NCBI GenBank assembly: GCA_032209605.1
Contig: JASFXZ010000009.1
Location: 12,511,553 to 12,575,552, forward strand
From: Mactromeris polynyma
Taxonomy: Eukaryota; Mollusca; Bivalvia; Venerida; Mactridae
DNA length: 64,000 nt
Direction: 5' to 3'
This document shows, piece after piece, positions 32,980-44,978 of the stretch. A program made the position numbers and the translations under genes. Every line of letters begins with the position of its first letter. Position 1 is the stretch's first letter. The notes below the pieces were generated by a model that did no database searches, had not been told where the DNA came from, and saw only the letters and a list, made by a program, of their open reading frames with translations.

Positions 32980-34796
32980 TTATCCAGAAATAGAGAAGGG
33001 TGTTACAAGGAATAAAACTTGAAGCTAACCATGTGTGCAATGATTGCGCAATACCTTAGAATAATCATTAATAGTACACTATTTTTACATGTGAAGGTTT
33101 CATGAAAATAACGACTCTACCATCCACTGTTCCTATATATTCATCAAGTCATAACTGACACTACATAGGAATACCTTGGTTACCATAAATTAATTATAAT
33201 TACGATGATAATTAGATAAGAAATATGATTATTACTTTATACAAAATACCACACATAAATTATATCATGTCATAATCCTAACTGAAGTATTTAGGTCACT
33301 GGTTCATATAGAGAAGCATATAGCCTACATTAGGACCTGTTTTATAGGGCCATTAAATTCAGAGTCTGGTGGGTGGGGGGAGGAGTTGATAAATAGAAAT
33401 GGTTATACCAACCACAAGATTTTTGAAACCTGTAAGCAATGAATTTCATTGAATGAATGCCAGTAGCAATTACCCACAGGAGATCTTTCTGTATGCCTAC
33501 ACCAACAATAACATAAAGTGTTGGATGGCTATGTTGCAGCCCTTTTTTATGGCAAATTTGGGGCTGATATTGGGCCCCATTCCCCAAAGAAAAAAGTATA
33601 TATTTTCCCCTACTCAGAAAGAAAATTCCCCTTCAGTAAAATTATTTAAAATTTTAGCCTTATAAATACCCAAATTTGCTGATTCATGATGCAAATTTCC
33701 CCTGTAATAAGGACCCGCCATTATACTTCCCAAGAAGCTGAAAAAATGGCTGTGTAAGTGCAGGCAAAGGGGCGCAGAGTCTGGAGAAATTTAGCTAAAT
33801 AGAAGGACAGGCCCTGCCTTGTTCTCAGAGATGTAAGCATTAAATATTGTTGGATACAATTACACAGAGCACCTAACAGGAACCCCAGACATTAAGCATA
33901 TTTGTTTAACCCTATTATAACCACTGTGGTTGACATTATACAACACAGGGCATGTAAATTATAAATACTGGTGGCCATCTGTTTCACAAAGCACAAGAAT
34001 ATAGAAGTAGAACTAAGAATTAAATATATATTCCAGCACATCTATAAGACCTCTATGATACAAGTACACAGGTTGTATGAATGTAATTGCACAGGTGACC
34101 AAGATGAAAGTGATAACATTCAGCAGAAATTTGTTAAATATAACAAAACTCCTGTATGCAATAAATGTACCTAAACAGAAGGACAAAGGGCCAGAGCAAG
34201 CAACAGAACCCTGACAAACATTCCTGAACTCTAAGCCAAAGGGCTGTGTAAGTGGAAACAATACGGCGATATGTCAAACTAAGAGAAGACACTCGCTTGT
34301 ATCTAGGATTCATTTAAAAGGCAAACAAATGTATGAGTCTAGTGTTATCTGTATGAATTGACTGAGCTGACATTTCTACCAACTTTTTGTTTGCCTATTG
34401 TATTGAAAACATGTTAAAGAGATTGATTGATTTCATGTAATACCACAATCCTTGTTTAAACCTAGTATGGTATGTTTAGATAAATATACTGCAGTTTCTC
34501 CTTACTGTTTATGATGTTTTTTGCAATAACTGCAAACAATCTGGATGAAAAATTAAACAAATGATAAGCCAAAGCTAACACATTAGATAAGCCATCATCA
34601 CTAAGGCACAAGTACACAGACCCTAGGGGGACTTTCAGGCTAGTACAAAAAGGTGGCAACTTTCATAATAATGACGAAAAGCGTAACTGCCAAAGCAAAA
34701 GTGCAAAGTTGCAGGATAGAACACCTTCACAACTATTTAATAGCTTTTATGTGGGGTATACTGAAAGAGACATATATATGTTGGCTATTCTTACCA
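32980..34796. other. AT-rich stretch without recognisable feature
   Basis: The open frames of 64-82 codons overlap on both strands (33342-33665, 33971-34261) and show no domain. A short C/T-rich patch at 33535-33610 may be an old repeat fragment. Confidence 0.35.
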
Positions 34797-35038
34797 CAGG
34801 TCACAGATACAATCCCCACAGGGGCCATGGTAACACCTTCTCTTACAATACCAATACAATTCCTATGTTGCAGATTCCAGGTCACAGATACAAACCCCAC
34901 AGAGGCCATGCTAACACCTTCTCTTACAATACCAATACAATTCCTATGTTGCAGACTCCAGGTCACAGATACAAACCCCACAGAGGCCATGCTAACACAT
35001 TCTCTTACAATACCAATACAATTCCTATGTTGCAGACT
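34797..35038. repeat. 81-bp minisatellite, 3 copies
   Basis: AGGTCACAGATACAA starts at 34798, 34879 and 34960, an exact 81-bp step. Copies differ at a handful of positions (AATCCCC/AAACCCC, GGGGCC/GAGGCC, ATGGT/ATGCT). The unit length makes frames of 112 and 155 codons appear on + and one of 85 on -; the multi-frame openness argues against coding. Confidence 0.95.
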
Positions 35039-35907
35039 CGATACTAGTTGGAAACAACTTCATATATTTAATTTATATCTCTTAATAAACAAAGGTACAA
35101 ATAAGTCACAACTATCATAAAAACAATTTTGCTTATCACGATTAAAACTATTTCAAGCAAAAAGAAAGATTTACACAAACACTAATTACTGAAGCAGAGC
35201 TGAAATTTGTGGAGGGAAAGAACAAAGTGAGGATGTTTACATTGGTAAGATTAGGGTAATATATAATGATTAGAAGCAATTCCATGCAGGACTCATATCC
35301 TCTTGTACTACCCCCCACTATATCCGCCATTTCCTGTGTGCAGGTAATGTTTATTTATGTTTTTCATTGATGTACAACCAGAAAGATGTATTTTCCTCAG
35401 TCTCTGGCACTTCAGCACAAAACAGGCACGAGGTCAACATTAAAAGTTTTGTGTTCACGATTTCCCTTCCTACTCACCAACATACTCTGTTGGCCCACAG
35501 CATGAATATTCCTTTTCAGTCTTGTCATAAAGAGGCACATACATATATAAACAATAACTCACAGCTTTTCTAAAATATTTTGTTGCCCACCAAACTTAGG
35601 GGGAAAACAAACAAATATTGTTTTATGTGGCCTGAGTGTCAACAGTATACAGACACACTGTGCTTCATAGCAGATGCTTTACTACATTGAAGTGAATGAT
35701 AGAACCTGCAGTATTAAAGTGTTCAAATATACATCTAACTCTCAAACATGTATTTTTAACAATAAATATTATGTGATTTTACAATCTTATAACAACTGCA
35801 TTTCAAGCACATTATTCCGATGCTAATCTCTGACACTATTCAACCAAGGGACTCAGCTGATATATCCCTAGGCAAGTAAAGAAACAAATAGACCAAACTA
35901 AAATGAA
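35039..35907. other. AT-rich stretch; ambiguous exon-like patch at 35240-35342
   Basis: The patch reads open on the minus strand from a well-placed ATG (MADIVGGS...) and equally on + up to a CAG|GTAATG donor. Both cannot be right, and neither has further support. Confidence 0.25.
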
Positions 35908-35967
35908 GTGTAGTGGTAGAGGGGTACGCAGACCCGAAGATCGTGAGTTTGAATCCTACATCCACTA
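35908..35967 (+). mobile_element. tRNA-derived head of an old SINE or tRNA pseudogene
   Basis: GTGTAGTGGTAGAGGGGTAC resembles the tRNA D-arm/A box, and GAGTTTGAATCCTAC the T-arm/B box. The spacing is right for Pol III. The anticodon arm cannot be folded convincingly, so I do not call a working tRNA. Confidence 0.45.
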
Positions 35968-36066
35968 TCTCTGAATTAAATATGAGTAGTCGTTTATAAT
36001 CCAAGAAGTAGTCACCAAGAGTGTATAATATAGGTTGTAAACTTGTTTCATAATCTATGTATATAT

Positions 36067-36231
36067 ACAGTAAAACCTCAATAATAAGACTACCATTGGG
36101 ATCCTTGAAAACTGGCCTTAACATTGAGGTGGTCTTAATATTGAGGTTAAATAAATAGCATAACAGTGAAAATGGAATTGAAAGTTGAAATCTTAATTTT
36201 GAGGTAGTCTTATTATTGAGGTTTTCCGATA
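36067..36231. mobile_element. MITE, CAATAATAAGAC family, copy with 23-bp perfect inverted ends
   Basis: AAAACCTCAATAATAAGACT (and ACC, 36072-36094) is the exact reverse complement of 36203-36225. A second, inner inverted block (ACATTGAGGTGGTCTTAATA near 36121) repeats the motif. The left border reads ACAGT as in the 16.2-kb copy; the right border has changed. Confidence 0.8.
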
Positions 36232-36954
36232 TGTATATATAAGTAAGTTTAAACTTAGCTTAAATGATCAATTTCAGGAGGAACTCTGTATTATATTGGC
36301 ATCTTGACAGACTACATGGAGCATTGACAAGCAGAAACCAGTGCTTTTTATACTCTCATTTGAATAATGCCTTTCTCCAAAAACATTTTTTCAAATCAGG
36401 GAAAACATTAGCAAGTATAAGATATCTGATGCTCAATTTAACAATTATCATAAAAAAGAATACCACAGACAATTGTTTTTAAGGCATTGGTTACATCAAG
36501 GTGATTATTATGAATACAGCCATGGTGTATAACGTGTAGTCTACAGATATCTAGATTACAGATGTTTTCAGTCAAATGATAACTATGGGAAATCAGTTGA
36601 TTTTGAACAATTCCAGGTGCTCTTAGCAATGGATAACCACAGGTTGACAACATCAGAGCTTGCTATGCATATTTCAAAGAACAGGATCAACGGGAAAATT
36701 GTGATTTTGTTACAAAATAAATGCCTGTTTACACGTTTTTTCTGATAAATGAAAAAAATTAATGGGCCCTCAGTTCTGATCTTTTAAAATAATGGCTTTG
36801 GGCAACAAACTGAGTCATTATAATCTTGTGTTGCCTTTGTATTGCCTTAATTCTCTTGTTGCTACGTGTCCTGCAGATCTGTGCTGTTCCATATTCATGT
36901 TTTTTAAGTTTGTTGAGGATACTGCATTGTTTTGTTTCATTGTCCTTAACATTT
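36232..36954. other. AT-rich flank of the 48-bp array
   Basis: Ordinary AT-rich text. The last 60 bp before the array (CTGCATTGTTTTGTTTC, CATTTCTTTGT) are pyrimidine-rich and merge into the first unit. Confidence 0.4.
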
Positions 36955-38894
36955 CTTTGTCCCCCCCCCTCCATTAGTGTACCTCCTGATCTGTGTGGTG
37001 TTGTCTTTGTGTCCCCCCTCCATTAGTGTACCTCCTGATCTGTGTGGTGTTGTCTTTGTGTCCCCCCCTCCATTAGTGTACCTTCTGATCTGTGTGGTGT
37101 TGTCTTTGTGCCCCCCTCCATTAGTGTACCTCCTGATATGTGTGGTGTTGTCTTTGTGTCCCCCTCCATTAGTGTACCTCCTGATCTGTGTGGTGTTGTC
37201 TTTGTGTCCCCCTCCATTAGTGTACCTCCTGATCTGTGTGGTGTTGTCTTTGTGTCCCCCTCCATTAATGTACCTCCTGATCTGTGTGGTGTTGTCTTTG
37301 AGTCCCCCTACCTTAGTGTACCTCCTGATCTGTGTGGTGTTGTCTTTGTGCCCCCCTCCATTAGTGTACCTCCTGATCTGTGTGGTGTTGTATTTGTGTT
37401 CCCCTACCTTAGTGTACCTCCTGATCTGTGTGGTGTTGTCTTTGTGTCCCCCTCCCTTAGTGTACCTCCTGATCTGTGTGGTATGGCCCTTGTGTTCCCC
37501 TACCTTAGTGTACCTCCTGATATGTGTGGTGTTGTCTATGTGTCCCCCTCCCTTAATGTACCTCCTGATCTGTGTGGTATGGCCCTTGTGTCCCCCTACC
37601 TTAGTGTACCTCCTGATATGTGTGGTGTTGTCTTTGTGTCCCCCCTCCATTAGTGTACCTCCTGATCTGTGTGGTGTTGTCTTTGTGCCCCCCCCCTCCA
37701 TTAGTGTACCTCCTGTTCTGTGTGGTATTGTCTTTGTGTCCCCCTCCATTAGTGTACCTCCTGATCTGTGTGGTTTTGTCTTTGTGTCCCCCTCCATTAG
37801 TGTACCTCCTGATCTGTGTGGTATGGCCCTTGTGTCCCCCTACCTTAGTGTACCTCCTGATTTGTGTGGTGTTGTCTTTGTGTCCCCCTCCATTAGTGTA
37901 CCTCCTGATTTGTGTGGTGTTGTCTTTGTGTCCCCCTCCATTAGTGTACCTCCTGATCTGTGTGGTGTTGTCTTTGTGTCCCCCTCCATTAGTGTACCTC
38001 CTGATCTGTGTGGTGTTGTCTTTGTGTCCCCCTACCTTAGTGTACCTCCTGATTTGTGTGGTGTTGTCTTTGTGTCCCCCTCCATTAGTGTACCTCCTGA
38101 TCTGTGTGGTGTTGTATTTGAGTCCCCCTACCTTAGTGTACCTCCTGATCTGTGTGGTGTTGTCTTTGTGTCCCCCTACCTTAGTGTACCTCCTGATATG
38201 TGTGGTGTTGTCTTTGTGTCCCCCTACCTTAGTGTACCTCCTGAACTGTGTGGTGTTGTATTTGTGTCCCCCTCCATTAGTGTACCTCCTGATCTGTGTG
38301 GTGTTGTCTTTGTGTCCCCCTCCATTAGTGTACCTCCTGATCTGTGTGGTGTTGTCTTTGTGTCCCCCTACCTTAGTGTACCTCCTGATATGTGTGGTGT
38401 TGTCTTTGTGTCCCCCTACCTTAGTGTACCTCCTGATATGTGTGGTGTTGTTTTTGTGTCCCCCTACCTTAGTGTACCTCCTGATCTGTGTGGTGTTGTA
38501 TTTGTGTCCCCCTACCTTAGTGTACCTCCTGATCTGTGTGGTGTTGTATTTGTGTCCCCCCTTCCTTAGTGTACCTCCTGATCTGTGTGGTGTTGTCTTT
38601 GTGTCCCCCTACCTTAGTGTACCTCCTGATCTGTGTGGTGTTGTATTTGTGTCCCCCTACCTTAGTGTACCTCCTGATCTGTGTGGTGTTGTCTTTGTGT
38701 CCCCCTACCTTAGTGTACCTCCTGATCTGTGTGGTGTTGTATTTGTGTCCCCCTACCTTAGTGTACCTCCTGATCTGTGTGGTGTTGTCTTTGTGTCCCC
38801 CTACCTTAGTGTACCTCCTGATCTGTGTGGTGTTGTCTTCGTGTCCCCCGTCCATTAGTGTACCTCCTGATCTGTGTGGTGTTGTCTTTGTGCC
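36955..38894. repeat. 48-bp minisatellite, about 40 copies
   Basis: Unit CCCCTCCATTAGTGTACCTC plus CTGATCTGTGTGGTGTTGTC plus TTTGTGTC. Two subtypes, TCCATTAG and TACCTTAG, mix. CCATTAG dominates the left and CCTTAG the right, with an unbroken CCTTAG run near 38460-38850. The C tract varies from 5 to 9 and is the main source of frame changes. Frames of up to 530 codons on + and 283 on - arise because 48 is a multiple of three; both strands and several frames are open, so no protein is inferred. Confidence 0.98.
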
Positions 38895-39579
38895 CTCAGT
38901 GTGAGAGCATTTTCCCTTCTCTTCCAGCTAGAGCAGTTCTTATTTGTAAAAGTGGCTTTCCATGCTCAACATTCTGTCACTTTTTCCATAATAAGTTCAC
39001 AAACCACAAGTGTGTACCTGTGCTGACATATCTGCCAAGAGTAGACAGCTAAATATGTGGAATCAGTAATTGCTTCGGGGTTTTTTGCTTCTTTATTCAT
39101 ATCTGAATGATTGCGCCTATCTCATGCAGCCGCTATGTCAGAGCATTAAGTGCTGAATTATGGAGGAAATCTCATGGAATTAACCACAGAAAATACATAT
39201 AAACTGTTATACAACCAACATTTTAATAACACACTCAACAGCCAACATACATACTCTTCTTTAATTAAATGATCTCTAGATTTTGCGTTGTTCCAAGAAC
39301 AACACATTGGAACAACACAACTAACCTTGATTGAACCAGAATAAACTTATATTACCGCTGTATAAAAACATATTTAGTTATCTTTCAGCTTGTTAAAATG
39401 GTGATGGAAGCCAAAATACCATTCCTTAACCTACACATTATTATAAAAACATTGTAGAAAGTTCAATTGAGAGTCAAACTAAATAATTGGCAAACAACTC
39501 ATTCCTCAGTTCATATACTTTGAATAAAATACAATTTTCAATAAAATAAGTACAACTATATGTCACTTTTTAAATTTCA
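38895..39579. other. AT-rich stretch without recognisable feature
   Basis: No repeat copies or exon candidates identified between the array and the SINE. Confidence 0.4.
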
Positions 39580-39850
39580 TTTTAATTGGGATTAATGTTG
39601 TTTTTCAACAATTGATCAGTTATATACGGCTATCAGTTGACCTTTCCAGTTTTCCGGGAAGTAATTATCAACCAGTACTAACTTTGCCCTCTGCAAACAG
39701 CTGACAACTTCCCAAAATGAATCAGAATTGGAGGACAAATGATTATAGCCAAATATCACATAAGGACATGACTTGCCCCACTCAGGAATTGAACCTGGAC
39801 CTTCATGGTGACAGCCCAGCACTATCAACTGAGCTAACCGAGCAAGCCTC
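39580..39850 (-). mobile_element. tRNA-derived SINE with Meta/MESC-like tail (family C)
   Basis: On the minus strand the head reads GGTTAGCTCAGTTGATAGTG (A box, 39821-39840) and then CAGGTTCAATTCCTG (B box core 39785-39795). This is a well-preserved Pol III promoter. The 3' part, GGTCAACTGATAGCCGTATA followed by TTGTTGAAAAACAACATTAA, resembles from memory the conserved tail shared by many mollusc tRNA-SINEs. The 78-codon frame at 39616-39852 lies entirely within the SINE. It is the best-kept SINE in the window. Confidence 0.85.
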
Positions 39851-40970
39851 ACACATGTCTTTAATGACTATATATCCCACACACACCATGATGATCCCAG
39901 AGGTTCACATTGTCAATATCATATATAAATGCTTGACCAACCAGCCACCACTTCAGAGATATTGAATGGACAATGATCAGGACAGAAAATAAATGCATTA
40001 AAAAGCACATTGTTAATTAAGACATACCATAATGTCAATGAAGATGGAAATACTCTGCTGAATATTTAGTATAAGGCATGACCAACAGAGCCATGAGCCT
40101 CAATTGTATAAAATGCAATGGATTTTTTGAGAAGGACTGAATATTTATGTAAGACAATAGCTTAATATATGTTTGCTTGTTTGAGAATGTTCATTTGGTA
40201 ATTCAGCAGTATTTGGTCAATGTGATCTAAATCAGTATTCCTGTATAACAAACCAGTGCCAACATCAAAGACTGAAAGCAAAACAAGTGTAACTGCTGCA
40301 TTACTTGTATGTAGATAAACCAGTTCTGTTACAATTTTGACCTGTTTCTCTCTCATAAATGATCAAATAGAAATCAGTTATTGTTATAAGTATATATACT
40401 TCCAAACAGCTGGGGAACATGAAATGTATGTTCCCCACATATACATGTAATTATTGGCAGCAAATAATCAGTCATAATATTTTTCTGTGATATTTGTAAG
40501 TAATGGGCAATTAATTACAGAGAATAGTACAATTATCAACAATAGGTAGGTGGCATCCCAGCAACCCTCAGATAGTTTCATACAGTTGTTGAAACACAGT
40601 AAATCAGAACCATACAGTATATACACGACTGTGTCTCTAATGTTGATTTATTACATCAAAAACATTTGGGTAATTATGTAAAACAATTCTTACATATATA
40701 AGAATATATTGCACGTAAAATAATAAAGTTGCAATAAAAAAGCAATATATAACATATGTGTGAGGCAAGCTATGGTTAGTTTCGTGAGTCAGGTAATTGT
40801 TAGCACATACATATCAAATTTGCTTTGTCTCCCAAATGTCTTATTTCTTGTGCTTTACATTAGTGACTAGCCATTGCAATCAAAGACACCAAATTTTGAA
40901 GGTACTTAAATCTTGTTGTCTAAAATCTGATTGAGTGTACTTATATCAAAGGCAGCACTGAAAGTTATAT
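39851..40970. other. AT-rich stretch with one perfect hairpin
   Basis: TGGGGAACAT (40411-40420) pairs with ATGTTCCCCA (40428-40437) around a seven-base loop. Nothing else is seen; in particular there is no T tract that would make the hairpin a terminator. Confidence 0.45.
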
Positions 40971-41190
40971 ATATATGAGCACTGCTATGGGATTTATAAC
41001 CTCTTCTGTAAGTGATGTCATTTCAAGAAAACACAACATGTGATGACACTAAGCACAAAACACTATTTACTCCATAACTGTCACTTCGTTTTCATATTGA
41101 CTGTCTGTACATGGTGAAGTCACATGTGACGTTTTCTGGAAATGACGTCACTTAAAGAAGATGTTGGAAATCGTACAGCACGCTCATATC
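40971..41190. mobile_element. foldback MITE with CRE-like palindromes
   Basis: The left arm (about 40971-41046) and right arm (about 41120-41190) are reverse complements with scattered changes. Shared blocks are ATATGAGC, GATTT..AAC.., CTTCTNTAAGTGANGTCATT and ANAGAAAAC. The right arm has an intact TGACGTCA (41143-41150) and TCACATGTGA; the left has TGATGTCA. About 75 bp separate the arms, so the whole unit could form a long hairpin. No target duplication was identified. Confidence 0.7.
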
Positions 41191-44100
41191 AAATTTATTT
41201 TTACTTAACTAAATTGAAATAATACATATTTTTTATGCCATGACACAAGATTTGACAACGTAAGAATTTGATCCTTTTTGATTGAAGTCAGGCAACTACA
41301 GTATGACAGAAACTATGGTCAAAGCATAGGTTAGTTTTTCTATACAAAAAGTAGATCTCCCCAAAGGCATCTTTATATGGGTTACACAGTGTAAATAAAT
41401 CTACAATAAGGGTTCTTGTATATGCCTGTCCAATTCAGTGACAAGTTTTTCTGAAGGTTGTGTTTCTGGAGGAGTTGTCTTCTCTTAATTTATCACTTCA
41501 GAAATCCAAACAAAATTTTGCCAATCATTACTTTCAAGATCTGGAAAACAGACTGTAGTCCATAAACTGAGGCCATCCTTAAGAATTGTTTGGCATAATC
41601 CTACCAAGCAAAGATTTGGTGGATAGGAAGGTAGGTAATTTTTTTTTTTTTATATGGTCCTAAAAGTGGAAACTATTAACACGCTGACAAAAAAAATCCC
41701 ATTCGAACACAAAAACAATTTATTTGAGGCCATTTCAAGGGTAATTTTAAGGTTATACCAAACAAACAATTTTTAATTATCGTCCAACAGAAATATTTTT
41801 TCTTACAAACTAGATTATGAGAAAAGAGGCAGTTCCATCAAAACTTTGACCATTCTCATTCATGAACTTTTTTTGCATGATGTGATTAAAGACATAAAGC
41901 ACCTGTTTGTTTTATCATTTCCAGTCAAGAACAAACCATTTACATGCAATGCCTGCCAAGTATAAAACAGGTGATAGATTGAATCAAGACAATTGCAGGA
42001 TTTGTGCGATGAGAAACATCACAAGGTTTATAAATAAAACTTTATAATCTATCCCACATCATTTGACACCCATTTAATGGGAAATTAATCCCATTTAAAG
42101 TAGAGTTAAAATTGTAAGACATCCTTTGATAAATTGCCAAATTTTATAAACATAATCATACATCATCAATCATCAATATGAGCCACTTATATCCACAACC
42201 ACTTTCAACAAACTGAAAGTATCAAATAACAAAAAGAGGAGGGTAGGGGGGCATTCTTAGGCATAATCCACTAATTTCAGCATGCATACAATCACAGTAT
42301 GTACAACATCTCTAGAGCAAGCACGCTGTCCAGCATCAATCAATCAGTAAAAAATATTGCATGACTTCGACGTGACTAAACAAATTCTTAATGAAATCAA
42401 TAACTATGAACACTGTCATCTTAGTACAAAATTTATTGCAGGAATTCAAATATTTTGTTTTAAAATTACTGATTCCACAAGTTTATAACCTTGAAAAAGG
42501 AATATCAGCAGTCCACTGCACAGAACAAAGCCAGAGCCAGAAATTGTTTACAAAACTGAAATAGGACACAATGTATAGTAATCTCACATAGATGTTAACG
42601 TTTCACAAGCCTTTACCATACAGCACATTGCAGCAGTGATTGTAGACTCCACAGTCTAATTTTAACATATTTATGTATCATTACTTACTAATTACCAACC
42701 AGGAATGGTTGAATTGGATTTAGATAGAACATTTATTGTTGCATTTTGAATCTTAACATTCTTTGGCATGAGAAGGAATGATTTATTTATCTATGTTTAT
42801 GTAACAAAACGGTATGAAATTTAATTGCAGCCTGAAAGCAGGATAGATTGCATTCCTTTATAAAACAAGCTCTTCAGAATGGAAGACACATATGCAATAA
42901 ATAGTCGCTTAAAATCTGCTCTTCAGCTGGGAAGTAAAAATTGGTGCTCATGCTTTATAAAGGCTGCTACAAATACAGGGGAATCAGTGTATATTTTATT
43001 TCATTCACTTTTCTGCCTATGACAGACTTTTATCTTGGCATGCACAATGAAAATTCACTCAGCCAATTAACAGAAAGACAATTAATAACTTGTAAATGCC
43101 AGGTTGTTTGTACAACTGAAGATTCATCAGTCTCATTATTGTGAATGCTTTTGTTTCAAAGATCTTTGCTGTTTTATCTTCCACATAAAACATAACAGCA
43201 GGACTTAGAAAGGGTTTGTTACTAATCAAAGCATAAGATAATTTACTTTTTAACAAATAAATATCTGCGTTTCCTAAGCAGAAGCTTAATACCATGAATT
43301 AAGATAAACAATCGTGAAAAATATTTCTGAAGTCAGAGCATGATGATAACACTGTAGAATGGAAGAAAAAATAACTCGCAGCCAAGTAAAAATGTTATGT
43401 AACATTTACAAAAGATTATTCACAGCATGAAACCAATCCATTCACTCATTTATACAACTTTGTAATAAGAAAATAATGTTTTATATATCTAGCAGGGATG
43501 GTCCTTAAATGTTAAATGCCAAGACCTTAATGACCCCTAAAGCACCTTAATGATTCCTAAAACATATAACCTATATATTAAGTACTTTGCCTGACTTCAT
43601 TATACTAAACAGGATCAAAAATGTAAAGTTTCATTATCTAATTCTTGTAAATCTGAATGGAAAAATAAAGGTAATACAGCTCTATGATTGTGTTTGACAC
43701 TATGTTTGAGATTGTTTGCCCAAAACTGTTCCTTTAAACTTATATGGATTGTAAAACAAGTGACAACTTATATTATACATTCTTGATGACTTTTTACTGG
43801 GTCACAGACTTAGTACTAGCACCTGATTAAGAGATTTTATAGTTTTGTTCCATCTTCTCTAAGCCTAGACTCTAAGTCAAGACCTCGTAAACCTTTTGTA
43901 AACATAGCATTGGCAATAAAGCAGACACAATACTGTCGTTCCAAAATCCTTGATGAACAAGCATGGAATATGTTCTGAGCCCAACAATTGTGGTAAGTAA
44001 AAATATATTATAAGAACGATTCAGAAAAACACTGACAGCGATTATTATTAATGCATAGACAAATGTAGCATGCAACTTTGACAGAGAATTAAAAGATAAC

Positions 44101-44978
44101 AACCAGTTGGTAAATTTAACGGCCCATGATCATAGAACATTAATTGCGCACACCAATACACAATCTAATGGCTATACCTCAACAGAATGAGAAACAAAAT
44201 GCCAGGTGATGTATCCACAGATATTCTGCAAACATCTAATATTACACAATTATCAACCCAAAATAACAACAATGGCTATCAGTTTTCAACTAAAACAATA
44301 CACATTATCAGCTTCCCATGTTGCAAAGCCTCACCCTTACATATACCAGGAATATTTTCGTGTTTCCAAGTGTTCCCAGAATAGTTCTAAGCCGATAACC
44401 AAACATCTGAACAGATATTATATTGTTTGTTACAAAGTTCTGGCAAAACAAAGATTAAAACTTAACAGGGCCGATATGATTTTTTGCCAGAGATTTCAGC
44501 ATCTCCATGGCAGAGTTTCACATGCTATAACTAATCTACTCCATTCATTTCAACCGTAATAGGGACAATCTCGACAACGACCGACTGGATTATAATTTAT
44601 TGCCGCAAAAACGCAGGAAAAGGAAAAAATGCAGTTATAATAAGGTGGTAGTAAACATTAATGAAAGAAAAACAATAAAATATCACTATAGCAACCAGAA
44701 ATCTAAGCAAACAACAGAAGAAACTAAAACTTATAAAACAAATTTTCCTCACATGATTACTACTGTCAGTCTGAGTTATTTTCAGCTGCAACACTGTATG
44801 ACAGATGATTGAAATGTATTTTAAATGTTGAGATAATGAAACCCAGACTTCAGTCAGTAGTTTGTTTACTAAAATCATTTTTGACAGCTCCTACACTGCT
44901 CTATTTTCTCTATCCTGTATTTTGTATGGTATATATATTGTACTGTGATCACAATATTTTAGGCCATTAACAATAAGC
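41191..44978. other. 3.8 kb without firm feature
   Basis: At 41501-41620 (+) a pyrimidine-rich CTTCTCTTAATTTATCACTTCAG precedes two short open frames, but these are of chance length. The 117-codon frame at 44206-44559 has no recognisable domain. No repeat copies were seen. Confidence 0.3.

Noticed and set aside
35240..35342. Start exon on minus (MADIVGGS...) or donor-bounded exon on +
   Set aside because: Both strands look equally good, so the signal is not informative.
36977..38569. 530-codon open frame with repeats of PPDLCGVVFVSP type
   Set aside because: It is the 48-bp minisatellite read in frame. Other frames and the opposite strand are open too, and there is no unique sequence or splice context.
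39779..39850. Functional tRNA gene
   Set aside because: The A and B boxes are good, but a SINE body and tail follow and no proper acceptor pairing is seen; called as a SINE instead.
39616..39852. 78-codon open frame on the minus strand
   Set aside because: Lies wholly inside a tRNA-derived SINE with intact A and B boxes.
40411..40437. Perfect hairpin as a transcription terminator
   Set aside because: No T tract follows, and bacterial-type terminators do not apply in this genome; a chance palindrome or a repeat end is likelier.
41501..41620. Terminal exon on + after TTTATCACTTCAG
   Set aside because: The acceptor is good, but two frames are open for only 18-40 codons and no upstream exon or homology is seen.
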